61,524 nucleotides of DNA. Source: Candidatus Vecturithrix granuli (GTDB taxonomy: Bacteria > Moduliflexota > Moduliflexia > Moduliflexales > Moduliflexaceae). The DNA lies in NCBI GenBank assembly GCA_000739535.1, contig DF820464.1, positions 508,359 to 569,882 on the forward strand, given 5' to 3'. The stretch's first letter is position 1. Every line of letters starts with the position of its first letter. The notes under the pieces are model-generated. The model saw nothing but the letters and a program-made list of their open reading frames with translations, did no database searches and was not told where the DNA came from. The translations under genes were made by a program, and so were the position numbers. This document shows positions 16,434-24,334 of the stretch, piece after piece.

Positions 16434-17309
16434 TCAGGAACAGGCCGGATATGAGCCTAAGATCCTGACTGCGCTTAAATGGCTGTTTTTCGGGGTGAAC
16501 TTATATTCCAGGGCGTCAACACAGTGCTTGAAATCCTCGTTGTCTTTATGACACATAATTTCCAGATAAAACATTTGGGGTTCAACACCCAAATTCCCAA
16601 CCTCATCTATCGCTGGCCGCGAGTGGATTTTCGCAAGGTTTAAATCGTAAAATGAAACCTGAGCCAAAATTTCTTGCAGTAATCCCACCCGGTCAATGTA
16701 AGGTGTGACGGCAATCATCGTGAAATAGTCCGTTTTTTCGTGATATTGGGAAATGTCTTGCCGGGCCAGGAGAAAAAAATCGGTAAAATTCGTTTTGCCA
16801 TGCTTGATGTTGCCAATATCTTCTTTGATGAGAGGCAACTCATACTTCAGCAACCCCTCTTTGCTCACCACGGCGAAGCCGGAACGGCGCTCGCCCACAA
16901 TCCTTGCGCCCTCAGTTGTACTTGATACCTCGACATGAGGGATATTGGGGTAATATTGGTTCAAATATTGCGAACACTGAGCCAGGGCTTTGGGATGCGA
17001 AGAGATGCCAGTCTGTTCAAGACCTCGCTCATAGCCACCGAGACAAAAGATGATCGGAACGCGCTGCGACCCGACAATATACACCTGATTTTCATAGATC
17101 AAATCCAGAGATTCCTGTACAAGTCCCTCAAGATAATTGTAATAGGGGATGATTGCTACAGCGTCAGCGCCTTCAGCGCATAAACTTTTCACAACATTTT
17201 CTAATGGAACTTTTGGAATATATTCAATTGCACTGCTTCGGTTACGCATACTTAATCCGGCCGCCTGATGGGAAAACGACCCTTCTGGCCCCAAATAAAA
17301 CAATTTCAT
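16434..17309 (-). CDS. Prephenate dehydratase-like protein with ACT domain
   Basis: Resembles prephenate dehydratase (phenylalanine biosynthesis), 291 residues: a periplasmic-binding-like catalytic fold (1-180) beginning LGPEGSFSHQAA, then an ACT domain (about 190-285) with LLQEILAQVSF and LAKIHSRP. Catalytic signatures are altered. The usual TRF motif reads T176-D177-F178, and the PIENS segment reads PYYNYLEG. The ACT GALxxIL and ESRP motifs are also changed (VGLLQEIL, HSRP). GGAGGG precedes the ATG. It may be a dehydratase with unusual active site or a protein that has changed function. No other aromatic pathway gene is adjacent. Confidence 0.75.
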   Translation of the reverse strand: MKLFYLGPEGSFSHQAAGLSMRNRSSAIEYIPKVPLENVVKSLCAEGADAVAIIPYYNYLEGLVQESLDLIYENQVYIVGSQRVPIIFCLGGYERGLEQTGISSHPKALAQCSQYLNQYYPNIPHVEVSSTTEGARIVGERRSGFAVVSKEGLLKYELPLIKEDIGNIKHGKTNFTDFFLLARQDISQYHEKTDYFTMIAVTPYIDRVGLLQEILAQVSFYDLNLAKIHSRPAIDEVGNLGVEPQMFYLEIMCHKDNEDFKHCVDALEYKFTPKNSHLSAVRILGSYPACS

Positions 17310-17531
17310 CGCTGTTACCCTCCGTAGTTAGAGACATTCAGAAAAATCATTGCATTTATTCCACCAGAATTTATTTCAGAATAAAATCAAGCCTAATCAT
17401 CCAACTTTTAAAAATTGTAAAAACACAAATCAGGGGAAAATATGTTGACGAAAACCGGAAAGATGAATTATCGTACACTCTGACAGCAGAAGTGTATGGA
17501 AACATTCACTCTGAAAGAAGGAGGACAATGC

Positions 17532-18155
17532 ATGGCAGCAACGGTCATATCAAGACTGGCAAAACGGCCAAAACCAAAAACAACAATACGACCTCGAAAA
17601 AAGAACATCCCAGACGTATTAATCTATGAAATGGTGCGTAGTAAACCTATTTACTATAAAGGATATCAAGAAGTGATGCAAGGCAAAAAACATGCGGAGG
17701 ATATTATGGGCAGCAGCTTTTTTCAATCCTTAATTATTAGTCGATTGGTTCGTGTTCTCTTAACCTGTCTGCCTGAAGTCTATGAAGTGTTGACAAACGA
17801 ACTGGGTCTCCAATTTGCCAAAAAACATTGGCGAGCAGCAGATATTGCCATTTATCATAAAGAGCAATTACGCAACATTCCATTGCAGAATACATACCTG
17901 GATATTCCTCCGAAAATCGTCTTTGAAATTGACACGAAAGCTGATATTGAGCAGTTCACCACACCGTTGGATTATTATTATACAAAGACTGATGAGCTGC
18001 TTGCATTTGGTGTGGAAAAAGTGATCTGGATTTTCACTGAAACCCAAAAAACCATGATTGCAGAACCGGAAAAAGATTGGGTGATCACAAATTGGAATCA
18101 GGATATTTCCGTAATTGACGACCTTCATGTGAATCTATCGCAGATCATTGCATGA
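17532..18155 (+). CDS. Uma2 family (DUF820) endonuclease-like protein
   Basis: Member of the Uma2/DUF820 group, PD-(D/E)XK nuclease-fold proteins abundant in cyanobacteria and in repeat-rich genomes; the cellular role is not established. The 207-residue product has a basic N-terminus. The core includes KHWRAADIAIY (predicted acidic active-site residue) and IVFEIDTKAD, where E and K/D of the nuclease motif would fall. ATG 17532 follows AGGAGG at 7 bases; an earlier in-frame ATG at 17496 lies before the Shine-Dalgarno and is rejected. The stop is 13 bases before the next start. Confidence 0.75.
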   Translation: MAATVISRLAKRPKPKTTIRPRKKNIPDVLIYEMVRSKPIYYKGYQEVMQGKKHAEDIMGSSFFQSLIISRLVRVLLTCLPEVYEVLTNELGLQFAKKHWRAADIAIYHKEQLRNIPLQNTYLDIPPKIVFEIDTKADIEQFTTPLDYYYTKTDELLAFGVEKVIWIFTETQKTMIAEPEKDWVITNWNQDISVIDDLHVNLSQIIA

Positions 18156-18168
18156 AAAAGGATTATAC

Positions 18169-19383
18169 GTGAGATCTTACACAGTAGCTGACAGCCCATT
18201 TCGACCCGCTGACCCGACTGTGTATGTTATGGGAGGATGCGGCCCTTATGCAAACACGCGCGCGGCGCTGATGCACATTGATCTCAGCCTTGCTCGCGGA
18301 AAACGGGTTCTGCTGAAACCGAATGCCGGGAGAATGGCCTCGGCCGGTTCCGGTATTGTTACCCATCCGCAGGTGATCGCAGCGGCAATTGACGCCTTTC
18401 TCGAAGCTGGCGCAGAGGTCGCTGTTGGCGAAAGTCCCATTGTCGGCGTGAACGCTCTCGAAGCATTTGCCGCGATGGGAGTTACAGAGATCGCGCAAAC
18501 ACGGAATTGCCCGCTGCTCGACATGGATACTCGCCCTTTTGTAGAAGTCGCTATTCCTGGCGGGATCGCCATTCAAACGCTCAATGTGTGCCCGGAGGTG
18601 TTTGAGTATGATCTGATTGTTTCGCTCCCGGTCATGAAAATGCACATGCACACCGGCGTCACGCTGGCCGTGAAAAATATGAAAGGCTGTCTCTGGCGGC
18701 GCAGCAAAGTCAAACTGCACATGCTGCCGCCGGTCGAAGGGTATCAGGAGAAGCCGATTGATATTGCGATTGCGGACATGGCCTCAGTACTGCGACCGCA
18801 TCTCGCCATCATTGACGGCACAGTAGGCATGGAAGGTTTAGGCCCGAGCGCAGGGCAGAAGAAATCCCTCGATGTTGTCGTGGTCAGCGCTGATGCCTTT
18901 GCAGCGGATGCGGTCGCATGTCGTTTGATGGGCACGCAGGCAGAGCATATTCCGCATTTGCGGATTGGCGCAGAACGGGGATGCGGTGTGATCGATCTCG
19001 ATCAGATCACAGTGTTCCCGGAAGATTGGCGCATCTGGAGCGATCCTTTTTGCCCGCCGCCGCAAAATCTCACCCTCGAATTTCCTAATATTACCATTTT
19101 AGACCGGAATTCGTGCAGCGCCTGTCAGTCCACTCTATTGTTGTTCTTAAAACGCTACGGAACCCGTATTTTCGATTATTTCCCGAATGGGGCCGACATT
19201 CATTTTGCGATTGGAAAAGGACATGATCAGGTTCCTGAAGGAACGCTGTGCATCGGAAATTGTACCTTGCGCCACCAGAACTCCGGCATCTTTATTCCTG
19301 GCTGTCCGCCTGTGGCAAGTCAAATTCTCACCGTATTATCCGGCAAACCCTCAGTAGATACCGAAGATAAGGGAGAACTTTAG
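18169..19383 (+). CDS. DUF362 domain protein with C-terminal cysteines
   Basis: DUF362-family protein of about 404 residues. The N-terminal and central parts have the family features KRVLLKPNAG, VTHPQV and SLPVMKMHMHTGVTLAVKNMKG. The C-terminal 110 residues add cysteines in SCSACQS, CIGNC and GCPP, a possible Fe-S or metal site seen in part of the family. GTG 18169, preceded by AAAAGGA, is preferred to a TTG at 18148 that would overlap the upstream gene. The reaction catalysed by DUF362 proteins is unknown. It is probably cotranscribed with the Uma2-type gene. Confidence 0.78.
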   Translation: MRSYTVADSPFRPADPTVYVMGGCGPYANTRAALMHIDLSLARGKRVLLKPNAGRMASAGSGIVTHPQVIAAAIDAFLEAGAEVAVGESPIVGVNALEAFAAMGVTEIAQTRNCPLLDMDTRPFVEVAIPGGIAIQTLNVCPEVFEYDLIVSLPVMKMHMHTGVTLAVKNMKGCLWRRSKVKLHMLPPVEGYQEKPIDIAIADMASVLRPHLAIIDGTVGMEGLGPSAGQKKSLDVVVVSADAFAADAVACRLMGTQAEHIPHLRIGAERGCGVIDLDQITVFPEDWRIWSDPFCPPPQNLTLEFPNITILDRNSCSACQSTLLLFLKRYGTRIFDYFPNGADIHFAIGKGHDQVPEGTLCIGNCTLRHQNSGIFIPGCPPVASQILTVLSGKPSVDTEDKGEL

Positions 19384-19480
19384 AGCATACATGTCGGGAC
19401 AATCTTTCTCAAATTCTGGAAGTAAGGAGATGCACTTCCGCTGCGTAGTCAAACAGGGTAGTAAACAAAAAAATTCTTCC

Positions 19481-19603
19481 TGTAAATCATTCTGTGCCGG
19501 AGTGCGAAAGTTCTACTTTCGCGCGTGAGTCGGTGCTGGAAAACTGACAGGCGAAAGCAGAGCTTTCGTCCAGCCACCGAACACAGAATTATTTACAGCA
19601 ACA
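19481..19603 (+). repeat. 120-bp interspersed palindromic repeat, copy 1
   Basis: Long imperfect palindrome running from TGTAAATCATTCTGTGCCGG to ACAGAATTATTTACAGCA, with inner stems GTGCGAAAGTTCTACTTTCGC and GCGAAAGCAGAGCTTTCG. A closely similar copy in opposite orientation is at 60236-60357. It occupies most of the 354-base gap 19384-19737. Confidence 0.75.
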
Positions 19604-19608
19604 AAAAA

Positions 19609-19637
19609 TTGACAAGAATATCATCTATACATCTAAT
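19609..19637 (+). promoter_or_regulatory. Sigma-70-type promoter for 19738
   Basis: TTGACA at 19609-19614, a 17-base spacer and TCTAAT at 19632-19637, about 100 bases before the start of the membrane protein gene. It begins just outside the repeat at 19481-19603. Confidence 0.6.
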
Positions 19638-19737
19638 GTTGTAAGCGACGTTGTTCTCTACCTCACAAATGAACTTTTGCTCCCTCATAAGATGAGAACG
19701 TGCTCACGGACAGGGGGAGAGAATCTGGGGAGACGCA

Positions 19738-20565
19738 ATGAGTGAAGAAAAGTACACCAATATGAAAGTTCAAGCCACAGAAATTCTCCACAATGTGTTA
19801 CAAGATGTCAGATTTACCCTATCTGATGTGAAAATAGACGAATCCGCTGCCTCTCAGGTGGACCAGAAATCAGAGATCAATCTGGCAGCATGGGACGGCA
19901 AAACCTATGGACAGATTCTCCTGAGTTCTCGCAATGCCCTGTTTGAAATTATTTCTTGCACAGAAAATCTGGACCAACTGATGAAGTATTTCCTGGTACG
20001 ATTGATTCTGTTTGCCGGGATCTATGGCGTGTGTTTAGGAGGATACTCGTTAAATTTGCAAATCATTGCCTCAGCAATCAAGATGCCGCTTTTTCTGCTA
20101 GGCACCATGGGCATCTGCCTGCCAGCCTTATTTACGTTCAATATGCTCTTAGGTTCAAAGCTGAATATGCGCCAGACGGTGTCGCTGTTATTGGTTTCCA
20201 ACTATCTGCTGGCCTTTATTTTGGCCTCGTTAGCCCCGATTCTGGTGTTTTTTGCTATCGCCACCCCTGACAAGCACTTTATTTCGCTGCTCAATCTGAT
20301 GTTTTGTGGGTTATCAGGCGTATTTTTCCTGATGTTTTTATGGAGCGGCATGCGATACCTGACCCGTCGAGCCGGAGTGACGTATAACCCGCACATCATT
20401 CAAATCTGGAGTTTGATTTATATGTTTGTCGGGACGCAGTTTTCCTGGCTGCTTCGTCCCTTTATCGGCGACAGAGGCGCATTTGCCCTGTTCCGAGATA
20501 TTGAGGGAAACTTTTATGTAGCGGTCGTGCGAATAATTGTCAATTTTATAGACAAAATCGTGTAA
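19738..20565 (+). CDS. Conserved polytopic membrane protein of unknown function
   Basis: Protein of 275 residues with a hydrophilic N-terminus of about 80 residues and six predicted membrane helices. The C-terminal region ends in a conserved-looking LLRPFIGDRGAFALFRDIEG block. I recognise the layout from uncharacterised membrane proteins in several phyla but know no function. The product ends 8 bases before the zinc-ribbon gene, with which it should form a unit. GGGGAGA precedes the ATG and a promoter lies at 19609-19637. Confidence 0.7.
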   Translation: MSEEKYTNMKVQATEILHNVLQDVRFTLSDVKIDESAASQVDQKSEINLAAWDGKTYGQILLSSRNALFEIISCTENLDQLMKYFLVRLILFAGIYGVCLGGYSLNLQIIASAIKMPLFLLGTMGICLPALFTFNMLLGSKLNMRQTVSLLLVSNYLLAFILASLAPILVFFAIATPDKHFISLLNLMFCGLSGVFFLMFLWSGMRYLTRRAGVTYNPHIIQIWSLIYMFVGTQFSWLLRPFIGDRGAFALFRDIEGNFYVAVVRIIVNFIDKIV

Positions 20566-20573
20566 GTGGCTAC

Positions 20574-21464
20574 ATGAAACCAGTGCAATGCCGTCAGTGT
20601 CATTTTTGGGTAAACGCCTGCGAGAAGTATTGCCCGAATTGCGGCAGTGCTCATCCTGCCATTCTTCAAAAAAATGTGGAATGGTATGCCGGCCAACACC
20701 TGATCGCTCTGATGACGGGATGCGGCAGTTTGGCGATTGCGGTGAGCCTTATTCGCGCTGTTGGAGCCTTCGCTGGATATTTTCTGGGAGGACTCGTCAT
20801 GCTCATCAGCCTGTCGTATTACGGTTTTGTGCTCTGGAAAACCAGACAATTTGCGCAAACTTCCCCCATTTCGCTTCACCACAGTGAAACCATTATTCAA
20901 GAACGACTCCGGGAGCTTGAAACTCGCCAAATACGAATTCACGACATGTTGCAGCGTGATGCTCCAGAGCAGATATTCAGCAGCCATCCGCTTCCGCTGC
21001 TTGAAACCCTGCAACAGGCGTTGACAACGCTTCAGGTGCAACAAGATCAGTATCGAGCCAAATTATGGGAAATTGCTTTGATTCGATGGATGAACCGCTT
21101 GAAACCACTGATCGAAAATTGGCAATCGATCACCTATGAACAGTGCCAGATGTATCTAAAAACCCTGGCAGAAATGGATGCGAGCGGAGAGACCCTTTTG
21201 CACGAATACAGATCGCTTTCCAGGGCAACAACGGCTGAAAAGGAGAGTATTGCGCTGTGGGAGCAGGCCTTAGAAAAAATTCAGGAAATACGACAGGCCT
21301 TGCAAGCAAAGCAGATTGCTGTTACGGTGAAAGGCATCAGCCGGTTTAACGATGCAGAGCCCATTCTGGTCAATGGCTTTGCTGACGCCTGGGAATTTTC
21401 TGCAAGCTTGCAAGAATTGGAAGAGGAATATTTTCGTCTCAAAAGCGAAGAAGAAATTTATTAA
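20574..21464 (+). CDS. Zinc-ribbon membrane protein with coiled coil
   Basis: Protein of 296 residues. A zinc ribbon at the start has CRQC at residues 6-9 and CPNC at 20-23. Two membrane helices follow (about 44-64 and 68-88), then a cytoplasmic helical region of about 200 residues rich in L, E and Q that looks coiled-coil. No enzymatic motif is visible. It is 8 bases downstream of the six-helix membrane protein and probably works with it. Confidence 0.7.
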   Translation: MKPVQCRQCHFWVNACEKYCPNCGSAHPAILQKNVEWYAGQHLIALMTGCGSLAIAVSLIRAVGAFAGYFLGGLVMLISLSYYGFVLWKTRQFAQTSPISLHHSETIIQERLRELETRQIRIHDMLQRDAPEQIFSSHPLPLLETLQQALTTLQVQQDQYRAKLWEIALIRWMNRLKPLIENWQSITYEQCQMYLKTLAEMDASGETLLHEYRSLSRATTAEKESIALWEQALEKIQEIRQALQAKQIAVTVKGISRFNDAEPILVNGFADAWEFSASLQELEEEYFRLKSEEEIY

Positions 21465-21512
21465 AGAAGAGTCTGGGTAACAACACGCAAAAAACATCAC
21501 AAAGGAGGCGTT

Positions 21513-21602
21513 ATGCAGCAGCAAGAAATCATCTATCGCCCGATTGGCTTTATTCACAGTCCACATACGATCCCATCGGAAACTCCAATAGCTGAACTCT
21601 AA
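21513..21602 (+). pseudogene. TrmO-like gene remnant (29 codons)
   Basis: A short frame with a strong ribosome-binding site (AAAGGAGG, 5 bases before ATG) encodes EIIYRPIGFIHSPH followed by a TP-rich turn, the characteristic N-terminus of TrmO/YaeB, the tRNA m6t6A methyltransferase. It stops after 29 residues, where the full protein has about 150 or more. The sequence behind it is a repeat element. I read it as a gene cut short by insertion or deletion. Confidence 0.55.
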
Positions 21603-21626
21603 TGTCATCAGCCAGGGGAAAGCCTG

Positions 21627-21753
21627 AGAAGCTGTTTTAAAAGTTTGCAGGTGAGGAGTGCGAAAGCTCTGCTTTCGCTGTCAAAGCAGAGCTTTGACAC
21701 TCCTGTTCACCTCTCTCGAAATGCCCGTTGCATGGACTTCTAAAACAGCTTCT
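21627..21753. mobile_element. 127-bp element with AGAAGCTGTTTTA inverted ends
   Basis: Terminal inverted repeats AGAAGCTGTTTTAAAAGT and ACTTCTAAAACAGCTTCT enclose a copy of the CGAAAGC/TCAAAGC double palindrome at 21661-21703. No coding capacity. It looks like a small non-autonomous element and follows the truncated TrmO-like gene. Confidence 0.55.
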
Positions 21754-21811
21754 GAGTGCCATTGTTTGTACCTCAGAAAGAGGGAGCCGTCAATGATGAA
21801 GGAGATTGGTT

Positions 21812-22186
21812 ATGCTTGATAAAATCTTGCTCTATATTGGTGCTGCGTTACCTTTATTTTGGGGTATCGCCCATCTATTTCCGACAAATTCTGTCGTGAA
21901 AGGCTTTGGGAATATTTCCCTGAACAATAAAAGAATTATCACTATGGAATGGATCATTGAGGGTGTGGCTCTAATTTTTATTGGGGTTGTCATAGCGGCT
22001 GTCACATATATTGACGACACCAGCGTGGTTTCAAAAGTTGTCTATACCATATCATTCATGTTTTTGAATATTCTCTCTGTAATATCATTAATGACAGGAT
22101 CCAAAATTGATTTTATTCCGTTCAAGCTGTGTCCAATAATTTTCACAAGTGCTTCAATTATGGTTCTACTTGGAAATTATCTTTAG
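21812..22186 (+). CDS. Small membrane protein, four helices
   Basis: Protein of 124 residues with four predicted membrane helices: residues about 4-22, 42-65, 72-94 and 104-122. The segments FWGIAHLFPT and KRIITMEWIIEGVALIFIG are the most conserved-looking parts. ATG 21812 follows AAGGAG at 7 bases. No function is known to me. The gene converges with the sigma-54 activator gene, whose stop is 13 bases away. Confidence 0.65.
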   Translation: MLDKILLYIGAALPLFWGIAHLFPTNSVVKGFGNISLNNKRIITMEWIIEGVALIFIGVVIAAVTYIDDTSVVSKVVYTISFMFLNILSVISLMTGSKIDFIPFKLCPIIFTSASIMVLLGNYL

Positions 22187-22199
22187 CCATATCCATTTC

Positions 22200-23762
22200 T
22201 TATTCTGTTGACAGTCCATAACGTTTGATTTTTTTATGCAACCCCTGGCGCGTAATGCCAAGCAGGTCGGCGGCCTGAGTTCGGTTGCCTCTGGCCTGCT
22301 TCAATGCACTTCGAATCAAAGCAATTTCAAGGTTCTGCATCTGATCCGGCAGCGACAGATCAAGCGACGAGCCTGATTGCAAGGTGCGAGAAATAGTTGA
22401 AGTCGCCAGATCGCGGGAACATGTGTCGAGCGTGATCTGAGCGTTCACCGGGGTCAGGGCAACCATGCGTTCAATTTCGCGCCGGAGTTGGCGCACATTG
22501 CCAGGCCAGGCGTAGTCTTCAAACAGATTGATCACTTCAGAGGCGAAGCCTGCGACCTGTTTGTCAAAGCGTTGACAGATCTCTTCCAGAAAAGTGAAGG
22601 CCAGCGGGACAATATCTTCTTTACGCTCTCTGAGCGGCGGCAGATGGATTTCCACTGAAAATAAACGGAAAAACAGATCCTCACGAAACCGATTGTGCTG
22701 CACTTCCCGGGTCAACGGCTTATTTGTGGCGCTGAGAATGCGCAGATCATACTTGTGCAAGCGGTTGCTGCCCAAACGATAGCCTTCTCCTTCCTGAATG
22801 GCGCGCAGGAATTTTGGCTGAATATTCAGCGGCATGTCAGCGACTTCATCCAAAAAGAGCGTGCCGCCGCTGGCCTCTTCAAAATAACCTCTTCGACTGG
22901 TTTCCGCCCCGGTAAACGCACCTTTTTCATAACCAAAAAACTCGCTCTCTGCCAAATTTTCAGGAATGGCGGCGCAATTCACGGCCACAAAGGGTTGGTT
23001 GCGGCGGGCTGATTCCTCGTGAATCATGCGGGCGATCAATTCTTTACCCGTGCCGTTTTCACCCTGAATCAACACATTTACAGGCGTGGAACTGACCAGG
23101 TGTACCTGGGTCAACACGTCCTGCATGGTCGGACTCTCAGCGATGAAAGGAATATCGCGGAAATAGCCGGTATCAACGCGCTCAACTTCGCGGTTTAACT
23201 GGCTGGAAATCCGCAAAATTTCCCGGTTCAGCAAAAAACTTTCAATCGAAATCGAAAGATGCCCGGCAATGTCGCTGACCTGCTGTAAATCCTGAGCGAT
23301 GAAGCCTTCCCGGTTTTTGCGGTTAAGCACCTGAATAGCCCCGGTTACGCCATGTCCGGTCAGACTTTTGATCGGCGCGCACACCATATTGCGGGTTACA
23401 AAACCGGTCATGGCGTCAACCTCAGAATGATAGCCGCGCCAGGATTCCAGATCATTGGCAAGTAACGCCCGGCCTGAGGAAATAGCTTTACCGACAATGC
23501 TCTTATCTTTGGGCGGTTCGATCTGCATTTTTTGCAGACCCGTGCCAATAATCGAACAGATTTTTTCCGTGCCAATTTCGAGCACAAAGATGGTACAGCG
23601 TTCGGCCGGCACGATCACCGGCAGAATATTCACATAAAATTCCAGCAACGCCCAATAATCATCAACTGTCCAGGCATGAATCACCTGTTCCAGCCGAAAT
23701 TTCAGTTCGGTCAAACGCTGGCGGATCAACTCCGGTCCTTTTTCCATCAAGGAATCTCTCAT
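22200..23762 (-). CDS. Sigma-54-dependent transcriptional activator with GAF domain
   Basis: Bacterial enhancer-binding protein. A GAF sensory domain (roughly the first 200 residues) is followed by an AAA+ domain with Walker A GENGTGKE, the sigma-54 contact loop GAFTGA, and Walker B GGTLFLDEVAD. A Fis-type helix-turn-helix closes the protein (NRTQAADLLGITRQGLHKKI). It should remodel sigma-54 RNA polymerase at a -24/-12 promoter after binding an upstream site. The start is uncertain: TTG 23801 and ATG 23780 are upstream options, but that DNA carries the dyad operator at 23769-23803, so ATG 23762 is shown. It diverges from the gene at 24335. Confidence 0.9.
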   Translation of the reverse strand: MRDSLMEKGPELIRQRLTELKFRLEQVIHAWTVDDYWALLEFYVNILPVIVPAERCTIFVLEIGTEKICSIIGTGLQKMQIEPPKDKSIVGKAISSGRALLANDLESWRGYHSEVDAMTGFVTRNMVCAPIKSLTGHGVTGAIQVLNRKNREGFIAQDLQQVSDIAGHLSISIESFLLNREILRISSQLNREVERVDTGYFRDIPFIAESPTMQDVLTQVHLVSSTPVNVLIQGENGTGKELIARMIHEESARRNQPFVAVNCAAIPENLAESEFFGYEKGAFTGAETSRRGYFEEASGGTLFLDEVADMPLNIQPKFLRAIQEGEGYRLGSNRLHKYDLRILSATNKPLTREVQHNRFREDLFFRLFSVEIHLPPLRERKEDIVPLAFTFLEEICQRFDKQVAGFASEVINLFEDYAWPGNVRQLRREIERMVALTPVNAQITLDTCSRDLATSTISRTLQSGSSLDLSLPDQMQNLEIALIRSALKQARGNRTQAADLLGITRQGLHKKIKRYGLSTE

Positions 23763-23768
23763 AGAAAA

Positions 23769-23803
23769 CAGTGTTGACATGCGCGTAAACACTGTTGACA
23801 ATC
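23769..23803. promoter_or_regulatory. Operator-like site A, TGTTGACA dyad
   Basis: CAGTGTT and AACACTG form a dyad with 12 bases between, and TGTTGACA occurs twice in direct order. On the minus strand it reads TTGTCAACAGTGTTTACGC, almost the same as site B at 23855-23893 on the plus strand. Together they suggest paired binding sites for the adjacent sigma-54 activator. Confidence 0.5.
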
Positions 23804-23854
23804 TCCTGAACGCTCCTGCAAGACAATGATTTTAGAATATGTCGTATCCACCTG

Positions 23855-23893
23855 TTTGTCAACAATGTTTACGCTCAAGAACACGTTGTCAAA
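23855..23893. promoter_or_regulatory. Operator-like site B (enhancer), TTGTCAACA
   Basis: TTGTCAACAATGTTTACGC shares 18 of 19 bases with site A read on the other strand, and is followed by CGTTGTCAAA. It lies about 70-105 bases upstream of the -24/-12 element, the usual distance for an activator binding site. Confidence 0.5.
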
Positions 23894-23961
23894 TACGCTT
23901 AAAATCTGTTTTGCCCTGATAATTGGCACGATCTCCGAGATTTTTCTCTCCTCTCATCATA

Positions 23962-23978
23962 TTGGTATGCACATTGCA
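23962..23978 (+). promoter_or_regulatory. Sigma-54 (-24/-12) promoter
   Basis: TTGGTATG, four bases, TTGCA. This has the invariant GG and GC with the required 10 bases between them and a perfect -12 half, with only C-to-T changes in the -24 half. It points toward the metallo-beta-lactamase-fold gene, leaving a leader of about 345 bases made of repeat modules. Confidence 0.6.
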
Positions 23979-23997
23979 TTCCAGGAGGGTGTACTTT

Positions 23998-24334
23998 ACC
24001 GTACCGACGGACAGCCGTGTCCGCCGAAGTCCCTTCTTGACAAACCGAACGACGGACAAGGCTGTCCATCGGTACGGGTGGTTTCAAAGGAGTTAACATG
24101 AACGGGTGCTCACCCGACGCCATGAAAAAGAGATGTACCGCGAAATTCCTTTTCGCGGCCATATCAGGTGTATGCGCGAAAAGGAATTTCGCGCTACTTT
24201 TTCAAAGGAGTTCTCATGAGCGGGCGTTCACCCGACGCAATGAACATCAGATGTAGCGCGAAACTCCAGTTTCGCGCATTTTTGACAGCCGCGAAACTGG
24301 AGTTTCGCGCTACATCTTCATAGGAGAAACTTCT
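23998..24334 (+). repeat. Chain of palindromes and SD-ATG modules forming the leader of 24335
   Basis: Three inverted repeats follow one another: 23998-24079 (GTACCG ends), 24134-24197 and 24252-24314 (TGTA..GCGCGAAA.. family). Each is followed by TTTCAAAGGAG or TTCATAGGAG and then an ATG. The first two ATGs begin units of the form CGGG-N-CACCCGACGC-ATGAA leading into the next palindrome; the last ATG is the real gene. The whole leader therefore consists of repeat units. Confidence 0.7.
24216..24323 (+). other. Possible leader peptide in the repeat chain
   Basis: A 35-codon frame with AAAGGAG 5 bases upstream starts MSGRSPDAMN, runs through the 24252-24314 palindrome, and stops at TAG 24321-24323. 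That stop overlaps the AGGAG of the downstream gene, 11 bases before its ATG. The position would allow translational coupling, but the frame is made of repeat sequence and may be accidental. Confidence 0.3.

Noticed and set aside
23924-23940. TGGCACG as a sigma-54 -24 element
   Set aside because: The -12 half is CCGAG rather than TTGCA; the element at 23962 is much better.
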